In this document: piece after piece, positions 26,375-34,533 of the stretch | Layout of the letters: each line of letters opens with the position of its first letter | How positions within the stretch are numbered: position 1 is the stretch's first letter | Assembly: GCA_028708865.1 (NCBI GenBank) | Contig: JAQVYA010000001.1 | Span: 1-64,000, forward strand | Reading direction: 5' to 3' | From: Desulfovibrio sp. | Lineage (GTDB): Bacteria; Desulfobacterota; Desulfovibrionia; Desulfovibrionales; Desulfovibrionaceae | Length of the DNA: 64,000 bases | Notes under the pieces: model-generated | What the model was told of the DNA's origin: nothing | What the model saw: the letters and a program-made list of their open reading frames with translations, nothing else | The model's database searches: none | Made by a program: the position numbers and the translations under genes

Positions 26375-26857
26375 CTACCAGTTGATGTGTTGTGCGAATT
26401 CACGCAGCACGATTTTCCAGGTGCTGGCCAGGTTGCGGATGTGTTGTTCCGTGACGCCGCCCGTGACTAGGGCGTCCATTTCCACCCGGCTGTCCCCGCT
26501 GCTGTTGCGGTAGGCCCGGCCGAAGCGCTTGGTGGTGTTCCACTCGTTGATGGACTGGGCGTCCGGGTTGCTGGACTGGGTGAACCCGCTGTAGAACTGG
26601 ATGGCCTCGCACACATCGCCGGAGCAATTGTAGAAGTAGACCTGGAAATTGAGGCCGTTGTCGCTGGAAGAGATCAGCGGGTCTCCGGCGTCGTCCCTGG
26701 TCAGCTCCGTGTCAAAGCCCATAGTGTTCAAAATGCGCTGCATTTCAGGCCCGGAGATTCCGTCATACAACGACTGTGCAAAGACGTTGCTGGAAAACAG
26801 GCCCAGGCACAAAGCCAGGGTGAGCAGCATGGTGAAACGGATCTTGGCCTGACGCAT
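26375..26857 (-). CDS. Exported YbjN-domain protein
   Basis: The 160-residue protein has a Sec signal peptide (basic start, LLTLALCLGLF core, cleavage probably after VFA at residue 27). The mature domain (about 30-155) resembles YbjN, a type III secretion-chaperone-like fold: an N-terminal helix with MQRILNTMGF, a central sheet with LNFQVYFYNC..CEAIQFYSGF, and a long C-terminal helical half. Two cysteines (near 78 and 83) could form a disulphide in the periplasm. An excellent AGGAGGGA precedes the ATG. Function is unknown. Confidence 0.75.
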   Translation of the reverse strand: MRQAKIRFTMLLTLALCLGLFSSNVFAQSLYDGISGPEMQRILNTMGFDTELTRDDAGDPLISSSDNGLNFQVYFYNCSGDVCEAIQFYSGFTQSSNPDAQSINEWNTTKRFGRAYRNSSGDSRVEMDALVTGGVTEQHIRNLASTWKIVLREFAQHINW

Positions 26858-26914
26858 TCATTCCCTCCTGAAATCAAAGTGAATGTTGAAATGGGGTTAT
26901 TTACCGACCGTGGC

Positions 26915-26943
26915 ACTGTATTCAATGCCTTTGCTCTGGTCAA
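26915..26943 (-). promoter_or_regulatory. Sigma70 promoter of the YbjN-like gene
   Basis: On the minus strand TTGACC and TACAGT are separated by exactly 17 bases, about 58 bases upstream of the start codon. Confidence 0.55.
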
Positions 26944-27005
26944 GAATCAATTGGACTTTGATGTTGTCACTCTTTTGCCGTTATCTACATGCGTTGTCTG
27001 CATGT

Positions 27006-27055
27006 TTGACAATATAATTTTCCCGATTGACCCATATTGGGGAATATAGTAAACA
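27006..27055 (+). promoter_or_regulatory. Promoter region of the Phe-leader/symporter transcript
   Basis: Several promoter-like hexamers overlap here: TTGACA (27006-27011), a perfect TATAAT (27013-27018) without a good -35, and TTGACC (27027-27032) with TAAACA 17 bases later (27050-27055). The last pair would start RNA at about the leader ATG. An inverted repeat ACATGC/GCATGT lies just upstream (26987-27005). I cannot decide which set is used. Confidence 0.4.
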
Positions 27056-27061
27056 GTGTTT

Positions 27062-27151
27062 ATGAAATCTGCAACCGCTCGCCACAACTCCTTTTCCTTT
27101 TTCTTCTTTTTTATCTTTATACACGCCTGTGGCTTGGCGGAGGCAGTCTGA
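27062..27151 (+). CDS. Putative phenylalanine-rich leader peptide of a transcription attenuator
   Basis: This 29-codon frame encodes a peptide with the core FSFFFFFIFI: seven Phe codons within the nine codons 27092-27118. It ends at a TGA 24 bases before a strong intrinsic terminator and precedes the symporter genes by about 120 bases. The pattern is that of pheA/pheS leader peptides in enterobacteria, where stalling at Phe codons when charged tRNA-Phe is scarce prevents termination. The start has no convincing Shine-Dalgarno; an in-frame GTG at 27056 with GGGGA 12 bases upstream is an alternative, and leaderless translation is also possible. The tract is polypyrimidine, so chance cannot be excluded. 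Confidence 0.55.
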   Translation: MKSATARHNSFSFFFFFIFIHACGLAEAV

Positions 27152-27191
27152 CGCGATCAGGGCGGAAGATTTGAAACCGGGGCCGCAGGCG
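27124..27191 (+). promoter_or_regulatory. Predicted antiterminator helix of the Phe attenuator
   Basis: CGCCTGTGG at 27124-27132, just after the Phe codons, can pair with CCGCAGGCG at 27183-27191 over nine positions with a single G-U wobble. The second segment includes four bases of the terminator's left arm, so the two structures exclude each other. A competing small hairpin (CGCC 27124-27127 with GGCG 27136-27139) could sequester the first segment. Confidence 0.5.
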
Positions 27192-27217
27192 CAAGCTGGC
27201 GGCCCCGGTTTTTGTTT
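27176..27217 (+). terminator. Intrinsic terminator (attenuator) ahead of the symporter genes
   Basis: A perfect 11-bp stem (ACCGGGGCCGC with GCGGCCCCGGT) surrounds a 12-base loop and runs into TTTTTGTTT. It lies 60-90 bases upstream of the small accessory gene with no annotated gene before it on the strand, so its place is regulatory. Confidence 0.85.
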
Positions 27218-27272
27218 GGGTATTGCGCGGCCGTCCTGCTTGCTCCGGGCTCCTTGAACGGAGGGAGACGAC

Positions 27273-27512
27273 ATGATGTTGGGACTCGGTAGCGTGGAGA
27301 TCGCCCTGGCCTTTTGGCTGGTGATCTTCGGCGCGGCGGTGTGCATCGGCTATGGGGGCGTCAAGTGGAACCAGGACGGGCGGGCGGACACGGTGGACCC
27401 GCAACAGGATGAGGAGCAGGAGGAGCCGGCCGGCCAGGGGCAGGCGCACTGGGGATCGCCGGACACGGCGAAAACTCCCGGGGAAGCCCCGGACGGGGAG
27501 GTCCCTTCATGA
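27273..27512 (+). CDS. Symporter small accessory protein
   Basis: This 79-residue protein has one membrane helix (about residues 8-29, IALAFWLVIFGAAVCIGYGG) followed by an acidic, Gln/Pro-rich soluble tail. It is coupled to the symporter gene by a 4-bp ATGA overlap, and small single-helix proteins in this position are a recurrent companion of SSS transporters in deltaproteobacteria. GGAGGGAG lies upstream of tandem ATGs. It probably assembles with or stabilises the transporter; its exact role is unknown. Confidence 0.75.
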   Translation: MMLGLGSVEIALAFWLVIFGAAVCIGYGGVKWNQDGRADTVDPQQDEEQEEPAGQGQAHWGSPDTAKTPGEAPDGEVPS

Positions 27513-29107
27513 TCACCAAACTTCTCGTTTGTGCGGTCTATTTTGCGGCCGTTTTTTATTTGGGATACAAGGGCTGGCGCACCACCCGCAAAACATCGGA
27601 CTACATGCTCGCCGGAAGACGCATGCACCCCTTTGTCATGGCCATGAGCTACGGAGCCACCTTTATTTCCACGTCGGCCATCATCGGGTTCGGAGGAGCG
27701 GCCGGGCTGTTCGGATTCTCTTTGCTCTGGCTTACGGTAGCCAACGTATTTATCGGTGTTTTTCTGGCCATGACAGTATTCGGCAAACGCACCCGCCGCA
27801 TGGGGCTTTGTCTCAATTGTCACACGTTTCCCGAATTGCTGGGACGGCGTTACGACTCGTCCTTTATCCAGGGCTTTTCCGGCTTGATCATTTTTCTTTT
27901 CATCCCCGTATATGCCGCGGCCGTCCTCATCGGCATTTCCCGAATGCTGGAGGTCTCGCTGCATATTCCTTATGACGCGGCCCTGGTGGGCATGACCGTG
28001 ATATTGGCACTGTACGTGATCACGGGTGGCCTCAAGGCGGTCATGTATACGGACGCCTTTCAGGGCACCATCATGCTGGTCATGATGGTGGTGCTCCTGG
28101 TCTACACCTATGCGGCGCTGGGCGGCGTGCTCAAGGCGCACCAAGCGTTGACGGACATGGCCGCACTGATGCCGGAGAAATTGCGGCAAGGGGGCATGAT
28201 CGGCTGGACCCAGGGAGCGCGATTCGGTTCGCCGCTTTGGCTGGTGATTTACACCACCATTATCTACGGGGTGGGGGTGGGCGTGCTGGCGCAGCCCCAG
28301 TTGGCTGTGCGGTTCATGACCGTGCGCAGCGACAGGCAATTGAACCGGGCCGTGCTTTTCGGCGGGGTGTTCATCCCCTTGATGACCGGGGTAGCCTTCG
28401 TCGTCGGGGCTCTGTCCAATGCCGTGTTTGCGTCCCGGGGCGGCGGCCTGTCCATTGGAGAGGCGGGCGGCAACATGGATAAGATCATTCCGGCCTACAT
28501 CGAACAGGTCATGCCGGACTGGTTTGCCGGACTGTTCCTGCTGGGCATGTTTGCCGCGGCCATGTCCACCCTCAGCTCCCAATATCACGTGGGCGGTACC
28601 TCCCTGGGGCGCGACGTGATCGAGCACGGGCTGTTTCGGCGCAGCGTGGGCACGGCGCGGACCTCGCGTCTGGGCGTTGGGGTGACCATCCTGGCGACCC
28701 TGGTTTGGGCCTGGGTTTTGCCGGGATCGGTGATTGCCCGTGCCACGGCGTTCTTTTTCGGCCTGTGCGCGGCTTCGTTTTTGCCGGTCTATCTGCTCGG
28801 GCTGTATTGGAAGGGGATGACCCGGACCGGGGCAAAAGCCGCCATGCTCGGCGGATTTGGCGTTTCCATGCTTTGGCTCTTGTTTGTGCATGAAAAGGAG
28901 GCGGCCGCCATTGGGCTGTGTCGGTGGCTTACGGGGGAATCCACGCTGGTGGCCGGAGCCGTGCCCGGTTCCTGGCTTTGGTCGCTGCAATGGGTGGACC
29001 CCAATGTAGTGGCGCTTCCCGTGGGATTTTTTCTGGCCCTGGCGGTGAGCTGGGCCACACAACCGTTGCGGCCCGAGCATCTGGAGCGATGCTGGGCCAA
29101 CTTTTGA
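27509..29107 (+). CDS. Sodium:solute symporter (SSS family)
   Basis: The 532-residue membrane protein has about 13 hydrophobic segments and the SSS fold, with DYMLAGRRMHPFVMAMSYGATFISTSAIIGFGGAAG-type helix 1-2 sequence (near 30-70), and GGLKAVMYTDAFQGTIMLV (near 172-190) as the family signature, and MFAAAMSTLSSQYHV near 350 with Ser/Thr residues at the second sodium site. It would import an organic solute with Na+. The substrate is not given by sequence, but the Phe-rich leader and attenuator upstream point towards phenylalanine or a related compound (inference). It faces the dihydrouridine synthase gene tail to tail. Confidence 0.9.
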   Translation: MITKLLVCAVYFAAVFYLGYKGWRTTRKTSDYMLAGRRMHPFVMAMSYGATFISTSAIIGFGGAAGLFGFSLLWLTVANVFIGVFLAMTVFGKRTRRMGLCLNCHTFPELLGRRYDSSFIQGFSGLIIFLFIPVYAAAVLIGISRMLEVSLHIPYDAALVGMTVILALYVITGGLKAVMYTDAFQGTIMLVMMVVLLVYTYAALGGVLKAHQALTDMAALMPEKLRQGGMIGWTQGARFGSPLWLVIYTTIIYGVGVGVLAQPQLAVRFMTVRSDRQLNRAVLFGGVFIPLMTGVAFVVGALSNAVFASRGGGLSIGEAGGNMDKIIPAYIEQVMPDWFAGLFLLGMFAAAMSTLSSQYHVGGTSLGRDVIEHGLFRRSVGTARTSRLGVGVTILATLVWAWVLPGSVIARATAFFFGLCAASFLPVYLLGLYWKGMTRTGAKAAMLGGFGVSMLWLLFVHEKEAAAIGLCRWLTGESTLVAGAVPGSWLWSLQWVDPNVVALPVGFFLALAVSWATQPLRPEHLERCWANF

Positions 29108-29180
29108 CATGGCCCGGCCCGGGGGAAGGGGCGAGATTTGGGCCTGCGGCGTCGGCCCGGAGTCGCCGTAACAAACGTGT

Positions 29181-30185
29181 TTAGTCGGGAATGACCGCTG
29201 CGGGATCAAAGCCCAGCGGGTCGGCGGGCTCCATTTCCCGGATGCGGGACGCCGCAGCTTCCAGTTGCTCCCAGGTTTCGCAGGTGATCAGTTCGTTGCG
29301 CAGGGAGCGGATGTCCCGCAGGCCCTTGGCATAGCGGGGGATAAAGGAGCGCAGCTTGCGAAAGGCGCGCTCCGAGCCGTCAAACTCCCGGGTGTACCGG
29401 ATGTGCATGCGCACGACGCGGTCGAGCTGTTCGCCGGTTCGCCGGGGAGGCTCCTGGCCGCGCATGAGGGCGTGGAAGCGCTCGAAAATGGTCGGGTCGA
29501 ACATGGCCCCCCGCGCGAACATGACCGCGTCGATGCCGGTCTCCCGCAGGCAGCGCACAGCGGCCTCGGCGGTGTAGAGATCGCCGGAACCCACAATGGG
29601 CAGGGAGACGGCCTGTTTGATCTCGGCCAGGCGGGACCAGTCCGCGCTGCCTGTGAACATTTGTTTGCCGTAGCGTGGATGCAGAGTCATCCAGGCTACG
29701 CCGATGTCTTCAAGCCGCCGCGCCACATCCAGGAAAATATCGTTGCCGTTTTCCCATCCCAGACGGGTCTTGACGCCCACCCGGCCCGGCCCGGCCTTGC
29801 GGACCATGATCTCGGCAATGGCACAGAGCCGGTCCGGGTCTTCCAGCAGGCGGGAGCCTGATCCGGATTTCGTCACCTTGCGCACCGGGCAGCCCGCATT
29901 GAGGTCGAAAAATCGAAAGCCCATCTCCAGAGTTTTGTCCATGGCCTGGTCGTATGGTTCCGGGTCCGCACCAAAAAGTTGCAGGACCAGCGGCGCATCG
30001 TCCGGATGGGTCTGAAGCAGACTGGTGGTGCCGCGATTGAAGTAGCACAGCCCTTTGGCCGAGACCATTTCCGTATTGGTCACGGCGGCACCGTGGGCGC
30101 GGCAGAGCATACGGAAGGGTAGATCGCTGTAGCCGGCCAGGGGGGCGAGCCAGGGGTTTTCCGGGCTGATGGGCAGAGTTTTCAT
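29181..30185 (-). CDS. tRNA-dihydrouridine synthase (DusB-like)
   Basis: The 334-residue FMN enzyme reduces uridines in the tRNA D-loop. The TIM barrel begins with LAPLAGYSDLPFRMLCR (about 13-29), FFDLNAGCPVRKVTKSGSGSRLL (near 92-114) includes the catalytic Cys, GVKTRLGW follows near 137, and IVGSGDLYTAEAA (near 198) and MFARGAMFDP (near 222) bind the flavin phosphate. A helical RNA-binding domain fills about 240-325. It is divergent from the tRNA cluster, with 208 bases between. Confidence 0.92.
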   Translation of the reverse strand: MKTLPISPENPWLAPLAGYSDLPFRMLCRAHGAAVTNTEMVSAKGLCYFNRGTTSLLQTHPDDAPLVLQLFGADPEPYDQAMDKTLEMGFRFFDLNAGCPVRKVTKSGSGSRLLEDPDRLCAIAEIMVRKAGPGRVGVKTRLGWENGNDIFLDVARRLEDIGVAWMTLHPRYGKQMFTGSADWSRLAEIKQAVSLPIVGSGDLYTAEAAVRCLRETGIDAVMFARGAMFDPTIFERFHALMRGQEPPRRTGEQLDRVVRMHIRYTREFDGSERAFRKLRSFIPRYAKGLRDIRSLRNELITCETWEQLEAAASRIREMEPADPLGFDPAAVIPD

Positions 30186-30349
30186 AGCGCCTGGAAATAG
30201 GCGCGGCCGGATGTTCTGTCAATCAAAAGTGGTTTTGCGGAGAAAAAAGGGCAAAAAGTTCTGGACAAAGCTTTTTGGAACTGGCATTAGCGTTGGCCGC
30301 AACCCAGTGCACCGCATTTTTGGCGCAGAAAAAAGCTGCAAAAAAATGC

Positions 30350-30378
30350 TTGCATTAATGCCGAGGGATGAGTAAGTT
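30350..30378 (+). promoter_or_regulatory. Candidate sigma70 promoter of the tRNA-tuf cluster
   Basis: TTGCAT and TAAGTT are separated by 17 bases and would start RNA about 9 bases upstream of the first tRNA. Runs of A immediately upstream (30331-30346) look like an UP element. Confidence 0.45.
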
Positions 30379-30393
30379 CCCTCGTTCACGCTG

Positions 30394-30469
30394 GCTGGCG
30401 TAGCTCAATTGGTAGAGCAGCTGATTTGTAATCAGCAGGTTGCGGGTTCAAGTCCCATCGCCAGCTCCA
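30394..30469 (+). tRNA. tRNA-Thr(TGT)
   Basis: Full cloverleaf: acceptor GCTGGCG/CGCCAGC, D-stem GCTC...GAGC, anticodon loop TTTGTAA with anticodon TGT, T-arm GGTTCAAGTCC, encoded CCA. Confidence 0.97.
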
Positions 30470-30478
30470 GTCAGCAAT

Positions 30479-30564
30479 GGTGGGGTTCCCGAGTGGCCAA
30501 AGGGAACAGACTGTAAATCTGTCGGCAATCGCCTTCGGAGGTTCAAATCCTCCCCCCACCACCA
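30479..30564 (+). tRNA. tRNA-Tyr(GTA)
   Basis: Class II tRNA with a long variable arm: acceptor GGTGGGG/CCCCACC, anticodon loop CTGTAAA with anticodon GTA, T-arm GGTTCAAATCC, encoded ACCA end. Confidence 0.97.
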
Positions 30565-30618
30565 CTTTTGAATAAATGCTGTAGGAGGCGGACTTCCGCC
30601 GGTGACTACGGATGACAA

Positions 30619-30695
30619 GCGGGAATAGCTCAATTGGCTAGAGCATCAGCCTTCCAAGCTGAGGGTTGCGGGTTCGAGTCCCGTTTCCCGCTCCA
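30619..30695 (+). tRNA. tRNA-Gly(TCC)
   Basis: Acceptor GCGGGAA/TTCCCGC, D-arm AGCTC, anticodon loop CTTCCAA with anticodon TCC, T-arm GGTTCGAGTCC, encoded TCCA end. Confidence 0.97.
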
Positions 30696-30735
30696 GTCGG
30701 TGTCCTGCCTATCCACCTTCCACAGCTCGGCATAC

Positions 30736-30811
30736 GCCCACGTAGCTCAGCAGGTAGAGCACATCCTTGGTAAGGATGAGGTCACCGGTTCAAGTCCGGT
30801 CGTGGGCTCCA
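30736..30811 (+). tRNA. tRNA-Thr(GGT)
   Basis: Acceptor GCCCACG/CGTGGGC, anticodon loop TTGGTAA with anticodon GGT, T-arm GGTTCAAGTCC, encoded TCCA end. The Thr-Tyr-Gly-Thr-tuf order is the same as the tufB locus of enterobacteria. Confidence 0.97.
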
Positions 30812-30876
30812 TGTCTTCACTATACTTGCTTTGAACATTAAAAATGCTGTACAGAACTTTATAGGGGGATTTCAAC

Positions 30877-32070
30877 ATGGGTAAGGCCAAGTTTGAGCGG
30901 AGCAAGCCGCATGTCAACGTTGGTACCATCGGTCACATCGACCACGGTAAGACCACTCTGACCGCCGCCATCACTAAGCTGGCCCATATGGCCGGCCACG
31001 GCGAGTACGTCGCTTTCGATGAGATCGACAAGGCTCCCGAAGAGAAAGAGCGCGGCATCACCATCGCCACCTCGCACGTCGAGTACGAGACCGCTAATCG
31101 GCACTACGCCCACGTGGACTGCCCCGGTCACGCCGACTACATCAAGAACATGATCACCGGTGCCGCCCAGATGGACGGAGCCATTCTCGTTTGCGCCGCC
31201 ACTGACGGTCCCATGCCGCAGACCCGTGAGCACATCCTGCTCGGTCGTCAGGTCGGCGTGCCCGCCATGGTTGTGTTCCTGAACAAGTGCGACATGGTGG
31301 ACGACGAGGAGTTGCTGGAGCTGGTCGAGTTGGAAGTGCGCGAGCTGCTCTCCAAATACGAGTTCCCCGGCGACGATGTCCCGGTCATTCGTGGTTCCGC
31401 TCTGAAGGCTCTTGAGGCCGACAGCGTGGATGACGAGGCCGCCAAGCCCATCTTCGAGCTGCTGGAAGCTTGCGACAGCTACATTCCCGAGCCCGAGCGC
31501 GACATCGACAAGCCTTTCTTGATGCCCATCGAGGACGTCTTCTCCATCTCCGGCCGCGGCACCGTGGTGACCGGTCGTGTGGAGCGCGGTATCATCACCG
31601 TTGGCGACGAAGTCGCGATCATCGGCATCAAAGACACCACCAAGACCACCTGCACCGGCGTTGAGATGTTCCGCAAGGTCCTCGACCAGGGGCAGGCTGG
31701 CGACAACGTGGGTATCCTGGTTCGCGGCGTGAAGCGTGAAGATGTTGAGCGTGGTCAGGTTCTGGCCAAGCCCGGCTCCATCACCCCGCACACCAAATTC
31801 AAGGCCCAGGTCTACGTCCTGTCCAAGGACGAAGGCGGCCGTCACACTCCCTTCTTCTCCGGCTACCGTCCGCAGTTCTACTTCCGCACCACGGACGTCA
31901 CCGGCGTCGTGACCCTGGAAGAGGGCGTGGAAATGGTTATGCCCGGCGACAACGCGGTGTTCAACGTTGAGCTGATCGCCCCCATCGCCATGGAGAAGGG
32001 CCTTCGCTTCGCCATCCGTGAAGGCGGCCGTACTGTCGGCGCCGGCGCGGTCAGCGAAATCGTGGAGTAA
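30877..32070 (+). CDS. tuf: Elongation factor Tu
   Basis: The 397-residue GTPase delivers aminoacyl-tRNA to the ribosome. G1 is GHIDHGKT (20-27), the switch II motif DCPGHADY is near 82, G4 NKCD is near 137, and domains 2 and 3 follow ([13 protein letters not shown] near 228). An AGGGGG site precedes the ATG. It follows four tRNAs and precedes rpmG; there is no tuf between fusA and rpsJ in this window, so this is the only copy visible. Confidence 0.98.
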   Translation: MGKAKFERSKPHVNVGTIGHIDHGKTTLTAAITKLAHMAGHGEYVAFDEIDKAPEEKERGITIATSHVEYETANRHYAHVDCPGHADYIKNMITGAAQMDGAILVCAATDGPMPQTREHILLGRQVGVPAMVVFLNKCDMVDDEELLELVELEVRELLSKYEFPGDDVPVIRGSALKALEADSVDDEAAKPIFELLEACDSYIPEPERDIDKPFLMPIEDVFSISGRGTVVTGRVERGIITVGDEVAIIGIKDTTKTTCTGVEMFRKVLDQGQAGDNVGILVRGVKREDVERGQVLAKPGSITPHTKFKAQVYVLSKDEGGRHTPFFSGYRPQFYFRTTDVTGVVTLEEGVEMVMPGDNAVFNVELIAPIAMEKGLRFAIREGGRTVGAGAVSEIVE

Positions 32071-32075
32071 TTGCA

Positions 32076-32225
32076 ATGCGCGTCAACATTCAGTTGCAGT
32101 GCACGGAGTGCAAGCGTAAGAACTACGCGACCTCCAAGAACAAGAAGAATACTACCGGACGCCTGGAAGTGAAAAAGTATTGTCCCTGGGACAAGAAACA
32201 CACTGTCCACAAAGAGTCCAAGTAG
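32076..32225 (+). CDS. rpmG: 50S ribosomal protein L33
   Basis: This 49-residue basic protein is too short for many gene finders but is clear: it has [17 protein letters not shown] at its N-terminal half and ends in [17 protein letters not shown]-type sequence. The first zinc knuckle CxxC is intact, while the second pair is CPWD, so one zinc ligand is replaced by Asp. It starts five bases after the tuf stop. Confidence 0.95.
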   Translation: MRVNIQLQCTECKRKNYATSKNKKNTTGRLEVKKYCPWDKKHTVHKESK

Positions 32226-32235
32226 TTTCGAACGC

Positions 32236-32312
32236 AGGGGTGTAACTCTAACGGCTAGAGTGCCGGTCTCCAAAACCGGAAGTTGGGGGTTCGAATCCCT
32301 CCACCCCTGCCA
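32236..32312 (+). tRNA. tRNA-Trp(CCA)
   Basis: Acceptor AGGGGTG/CACCCCT, anticodon loop CTCCAAA with anticodon CCA, T-arm GGTTCGAATCC, discriminator G and encoded CCA. It sits between rpmG and secE, as is common in bacteria. Confidence 0.97.
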
Positions 32313-32332
32313 TTTTTTATAGGACGGTCCAG

Positions 32333-32590
32333 ATGGCCAGAAGGAAAACTAAGGACTCCGGCGGCCAGCAGGCCCAGAAGGCCTCCCCGGCTAACCTGGG
32401 AGCCAAGATCTCACAGCTAAAGGAATTCTTTGAAGAATCCAAGGTTGAGATCAAAAAAGTCGTCTGGCCCAGCCGGAAGGAAACTGTCGCTACCAGTATC
32501 GCCGTCGTGGTTTTCACGGTGGTGGTCGCCCTGTTTCTGGGGGTTGTCGACTTTGGGCTTTCACAGCTCATCAGCGTCATCCTGTCCTAA
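32333..32590 (+). CDS. secE: Preprotein translocase subunit SecE
   Basis: The 85-residue single-span form of SecE (E. coli has three spans). A basic, Gln/Ala-rich N-terminus precedes the amphipathic helix FFEESKVEIKKVVWPSRKET (about 32-51), the universal SecE signature, and one membrane helix follows (about 53-80). It clamps SecY at the plasma membrane. It lies between tRNA-Trp and nusG. Confidence 0.95.
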   Translation: MARRKTKDSGGQQAQKASPANLGAKISQLKEFFEESKVEIKKVVWPSRKETVATSIAVVVFTVVVALFLGVVDFGLSQLISVILS

Positions 32591-32615
32591 CCGCAACGCG
32601 TAAGGACATCGGACT

Positions 32616-33179
32616 ATGAGTGAATTAGAGCTTACAGGCGGTAGCTCCCAACGTGCCCGCTGGTACATTCTCCACACGTATTCGGGGTTTGAGCAGCGGG
32701 TCGAGCAGACCATCAGGGAAATGATGCGTACCGGCCAGGACAGCGGCCTGATCGAAGAGGTGGTTATGCCCACCGAAAAGGTCGTGGAAATGGTCAAGGG
32801 CGAAAAGCGGACCACCACACGCAAGTTTTATCCCGGTTACGTCATGATCAAAATGATCATGACGGACGACTCCTGGCACCTCATCCAGGATATCCCCAAG
32901 GTGACCGGGTTCGTTGGCGGCAAAAATCGTCCCACGCCCATGCGCGACAGCGAGGCGCAGCACATCCTGAACATGATGGAGAGCCGTCAGGAAAAACCAC
33001 GGCCCAAATTCAATTTTGGCCGCGGCGACGACGTCCGCGTTATTGACGGTCCCTTCTCCGGCTTCAACGGAGTGGTGGAAGACGTCAATTATGACAAGGG
33101 CAAGCTGCGCGTCAATGTCTCCATCTTCGGCCGTCAGACGCCTGTCGAGCTGGATTTTGTCCAGGTCGATAAAGGCTGA
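32616..33179 (+). CDS. nusG: Transcription termination/antitermination factor NusG
   Basis: The 187-residue protein has the NGN domain (about 10-125, [17 protein letters not shown] and YPGYVMIKM) that binds RNA polymerase, a linker, and a KOW domain (about 135-187, [18 protein letters not shown]) that binds Rho or ribosomal S10. Length is close to E. coli (181). It sits in the secE-nusG-rplK order. Confidence 0.97.
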   Translation: MSELELTGGSSQRARWYILHTYSGFEQRVEQTIREMMRTGQDSGLIEEVVMPTEKVVEMVKGEKRTTTRKFYPGYVMIKMIMTDDSWHLIQDIPKVTGFVGGKNRPTPMRDSEAQHILNMMESRQEKPRPKFNFGRGDDVRVIDGPFSGFNGVVEDVNYDKGKLRVNVSIFGRQTPVELDFVQVDKG

Positions 33180-33225
33180 CCCGGGCCGGCCCTCTACGTC
33201 GAAAAGGCACCGCAAGGATTAAAAA

Positions 33226-33651
33226 ATGGCCAAGAAAGTCATCGGTAAAATCAAGTTGCAGATCGCCGCAGGCGCTGCCAACCCGTCGCCGCCAGTCGGC
33301 CCGGCTCTTGGTCAGCACGGCGTAAACATTATGGAGTTCTGCAAGGCGTTCAACGCCAAAACGCAGGACCAGAAGGGGATGATCATTCCCGTGATCATCG
33401 AGGTCTACGCGGACCGGTCGTTCTCCTTCATCACCAAGACTCCGCCCGCTTCGGTGTTGTTGCTCAAGGCCGCCAAGCTGGACAGCGGCAGCGGTGAACC
33501 CAACAAGACCAAGGTTGGCAAGGTGACCCGCACCCAGGTGCGCGAGATCGCCGAGCTGAAAATGCCCGACCTGACCGCCGCGGACATCGATGCCGCCATG
33601 CGTAGCGTCGAAGGTACCGCCCGCAGCATGGGCATTGAAGTCAAAGGCTAG
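33226..33651 (+). CDS. rplK: 50S ribosomal protein L11
   Basis: The 141-residue protein of the GTPase-associated centre. [23 protein letters not shown] (about 9-31) is the Pro-rich N-terminal hinge that is the thiostrepton target. The C-terminal domain (about 70-141) binds 23S rRNA. It is followed 15 bases later by rplA. Confidence 0.98.
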   Translation: MAKKVIGKIKLQIAAGAANPSPPVGPALGQHGVNIMEFCKAFNAKTQDQKGMIIPVIIEVYADRSFSFITKTPPASVLLLKAAKLDSGSGEPNKTKVGKVTRTQVREIAELKMPDLTAADIDAAMRSVEGTARSMGIEVKG

Positions 33652-33666
33652 TTGGAGAAGCGAACC

Positions 33667-34374
33667 ATGCCGAAACACGGAAAGAAATTCAGAAACGCCG
33701 TCGAGGGCAAAGACCTCACCCAGCGCGTCTCCGTGGAAGAGGGCGTCAGGCTGGTCGTTGAGGCCGCCTATGCCACCTTTGACGAGACCGTGGATGTGGC
33801 CATCAACCTCGGTGTCGATCCCAAATATTCCGATCAGATGGTGCGTGGCGCCGTGACTCTGCCCAATGGATTGGGCAAGGACGTGCGCGTCGCCGCTTTC
33901 TGTAAGGGTGAAAAGGAATCCGAGGCCAAGGACGCCGGTGCCGACATCGTTGGTGCTGAGGACCTGGTGGAAAAGGTCCAGGGCGGCTGGCTCGAGTTCG
34001 ACAAGGCTGTGGCCACCCCGGACATGATGGCCCAGGTCGGTAAGATCGGCCGGGTTCTCGGTCCCCGCGGGCTGATGCCCAACGCCAAGACCGGCACCGT
34101 CACCTTTGACATCGGTCAGGCCATCAAGGAACTTAAAGCCGGTAAGGTGGAGTTCAAGGTGGACAAGGCTGGCGTGCTGCACGCGCCCATCGGAAAAGTC
34201 TCCTTTGGCGCGGAAAAGCTCTGCGAAAACCTCAAAGCCCTGCTGGAGACCGTGAACCGTCTCAAGCCGTCTTCGAGCAAGGGCACCTATATGCGGAACC
34301 TCACCGTGGCCTCCACCATGGGCCCCGGCGTCAAGGTGGACGTGTCCACTGTCCGCAAGTTCCTGGGTGTCTAG
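33667..34374 (+). CDS. rplA: 50S ribosomal protein L1
   Basis: The 235-residue L1-stalk protein (E. coli 234), which usually also represses its own operon by binding the L11-L1 m[18 protein letters not shown] (near 132-146) is the family signature. I took the ATG at 33667, preceded by GGAG; a TTG at 33652 directly after the rplK stop would add five residues. Confidence 0.97.
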   Translation: MPKHGKKFRNAVEGKDLTQRVSVEEGVRLVVEAAYATFDETVDVAINLGVDPKYSDQMVRGAVTLPNGLGKDVRVAAFCKGEKESEAKDAGADIVGAEDLVEKVQGGWLEFDKAVATPDMMAQVGKIGRVLGPRGLMPNAKTGTVTFDIGQAIKELKAGKVEFKVDKAGVLHAPIGKVSFGAEKLCENLKALLETVNRLKPSSSKGTYMRNLTVASTMGPGVKVDVSTVRKFLGV

Positions 34375-34533
34375 CTAGAAATCAGGGACAACCCCGCCCG
34401 GTCGGACCGGGCGGGTTGAGATATACAACAAGGAAGGCGAGTCAAAGACAGCAGGTGGGGCCGCGCCCCTTAATCCGTTCCTGCCGAGACGAGATCTAGA
34501 CTTGCTTTCCGGGCCAACTGACGAGGAGTATCG
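34375..34533 (+). promoter_or_regulatory. L10 leader (autoregulatory 5' region of rplJL)
   Basis: The 159-base gap between rplA and rplJ holds a strong hairpin (CCCGCCCGG with CCGGGCGGG, 34393-34415) and a second GC-rich helix region (about 34450-34490). The place and size match the L10 leader, at which L10(L12)4 represses translation in many bacteria. I assign it by position and structure, not by a covariance search. Confidence 0.6.

Noticed and set aside
27350-29209. Minus-strand frame of about 619 codons opposite the symporter
   Set aside because: Composition is Gln/His/Gly/Pro-rich as in antisense of a membrane protein, while the plus strand has a full SSS transporter.
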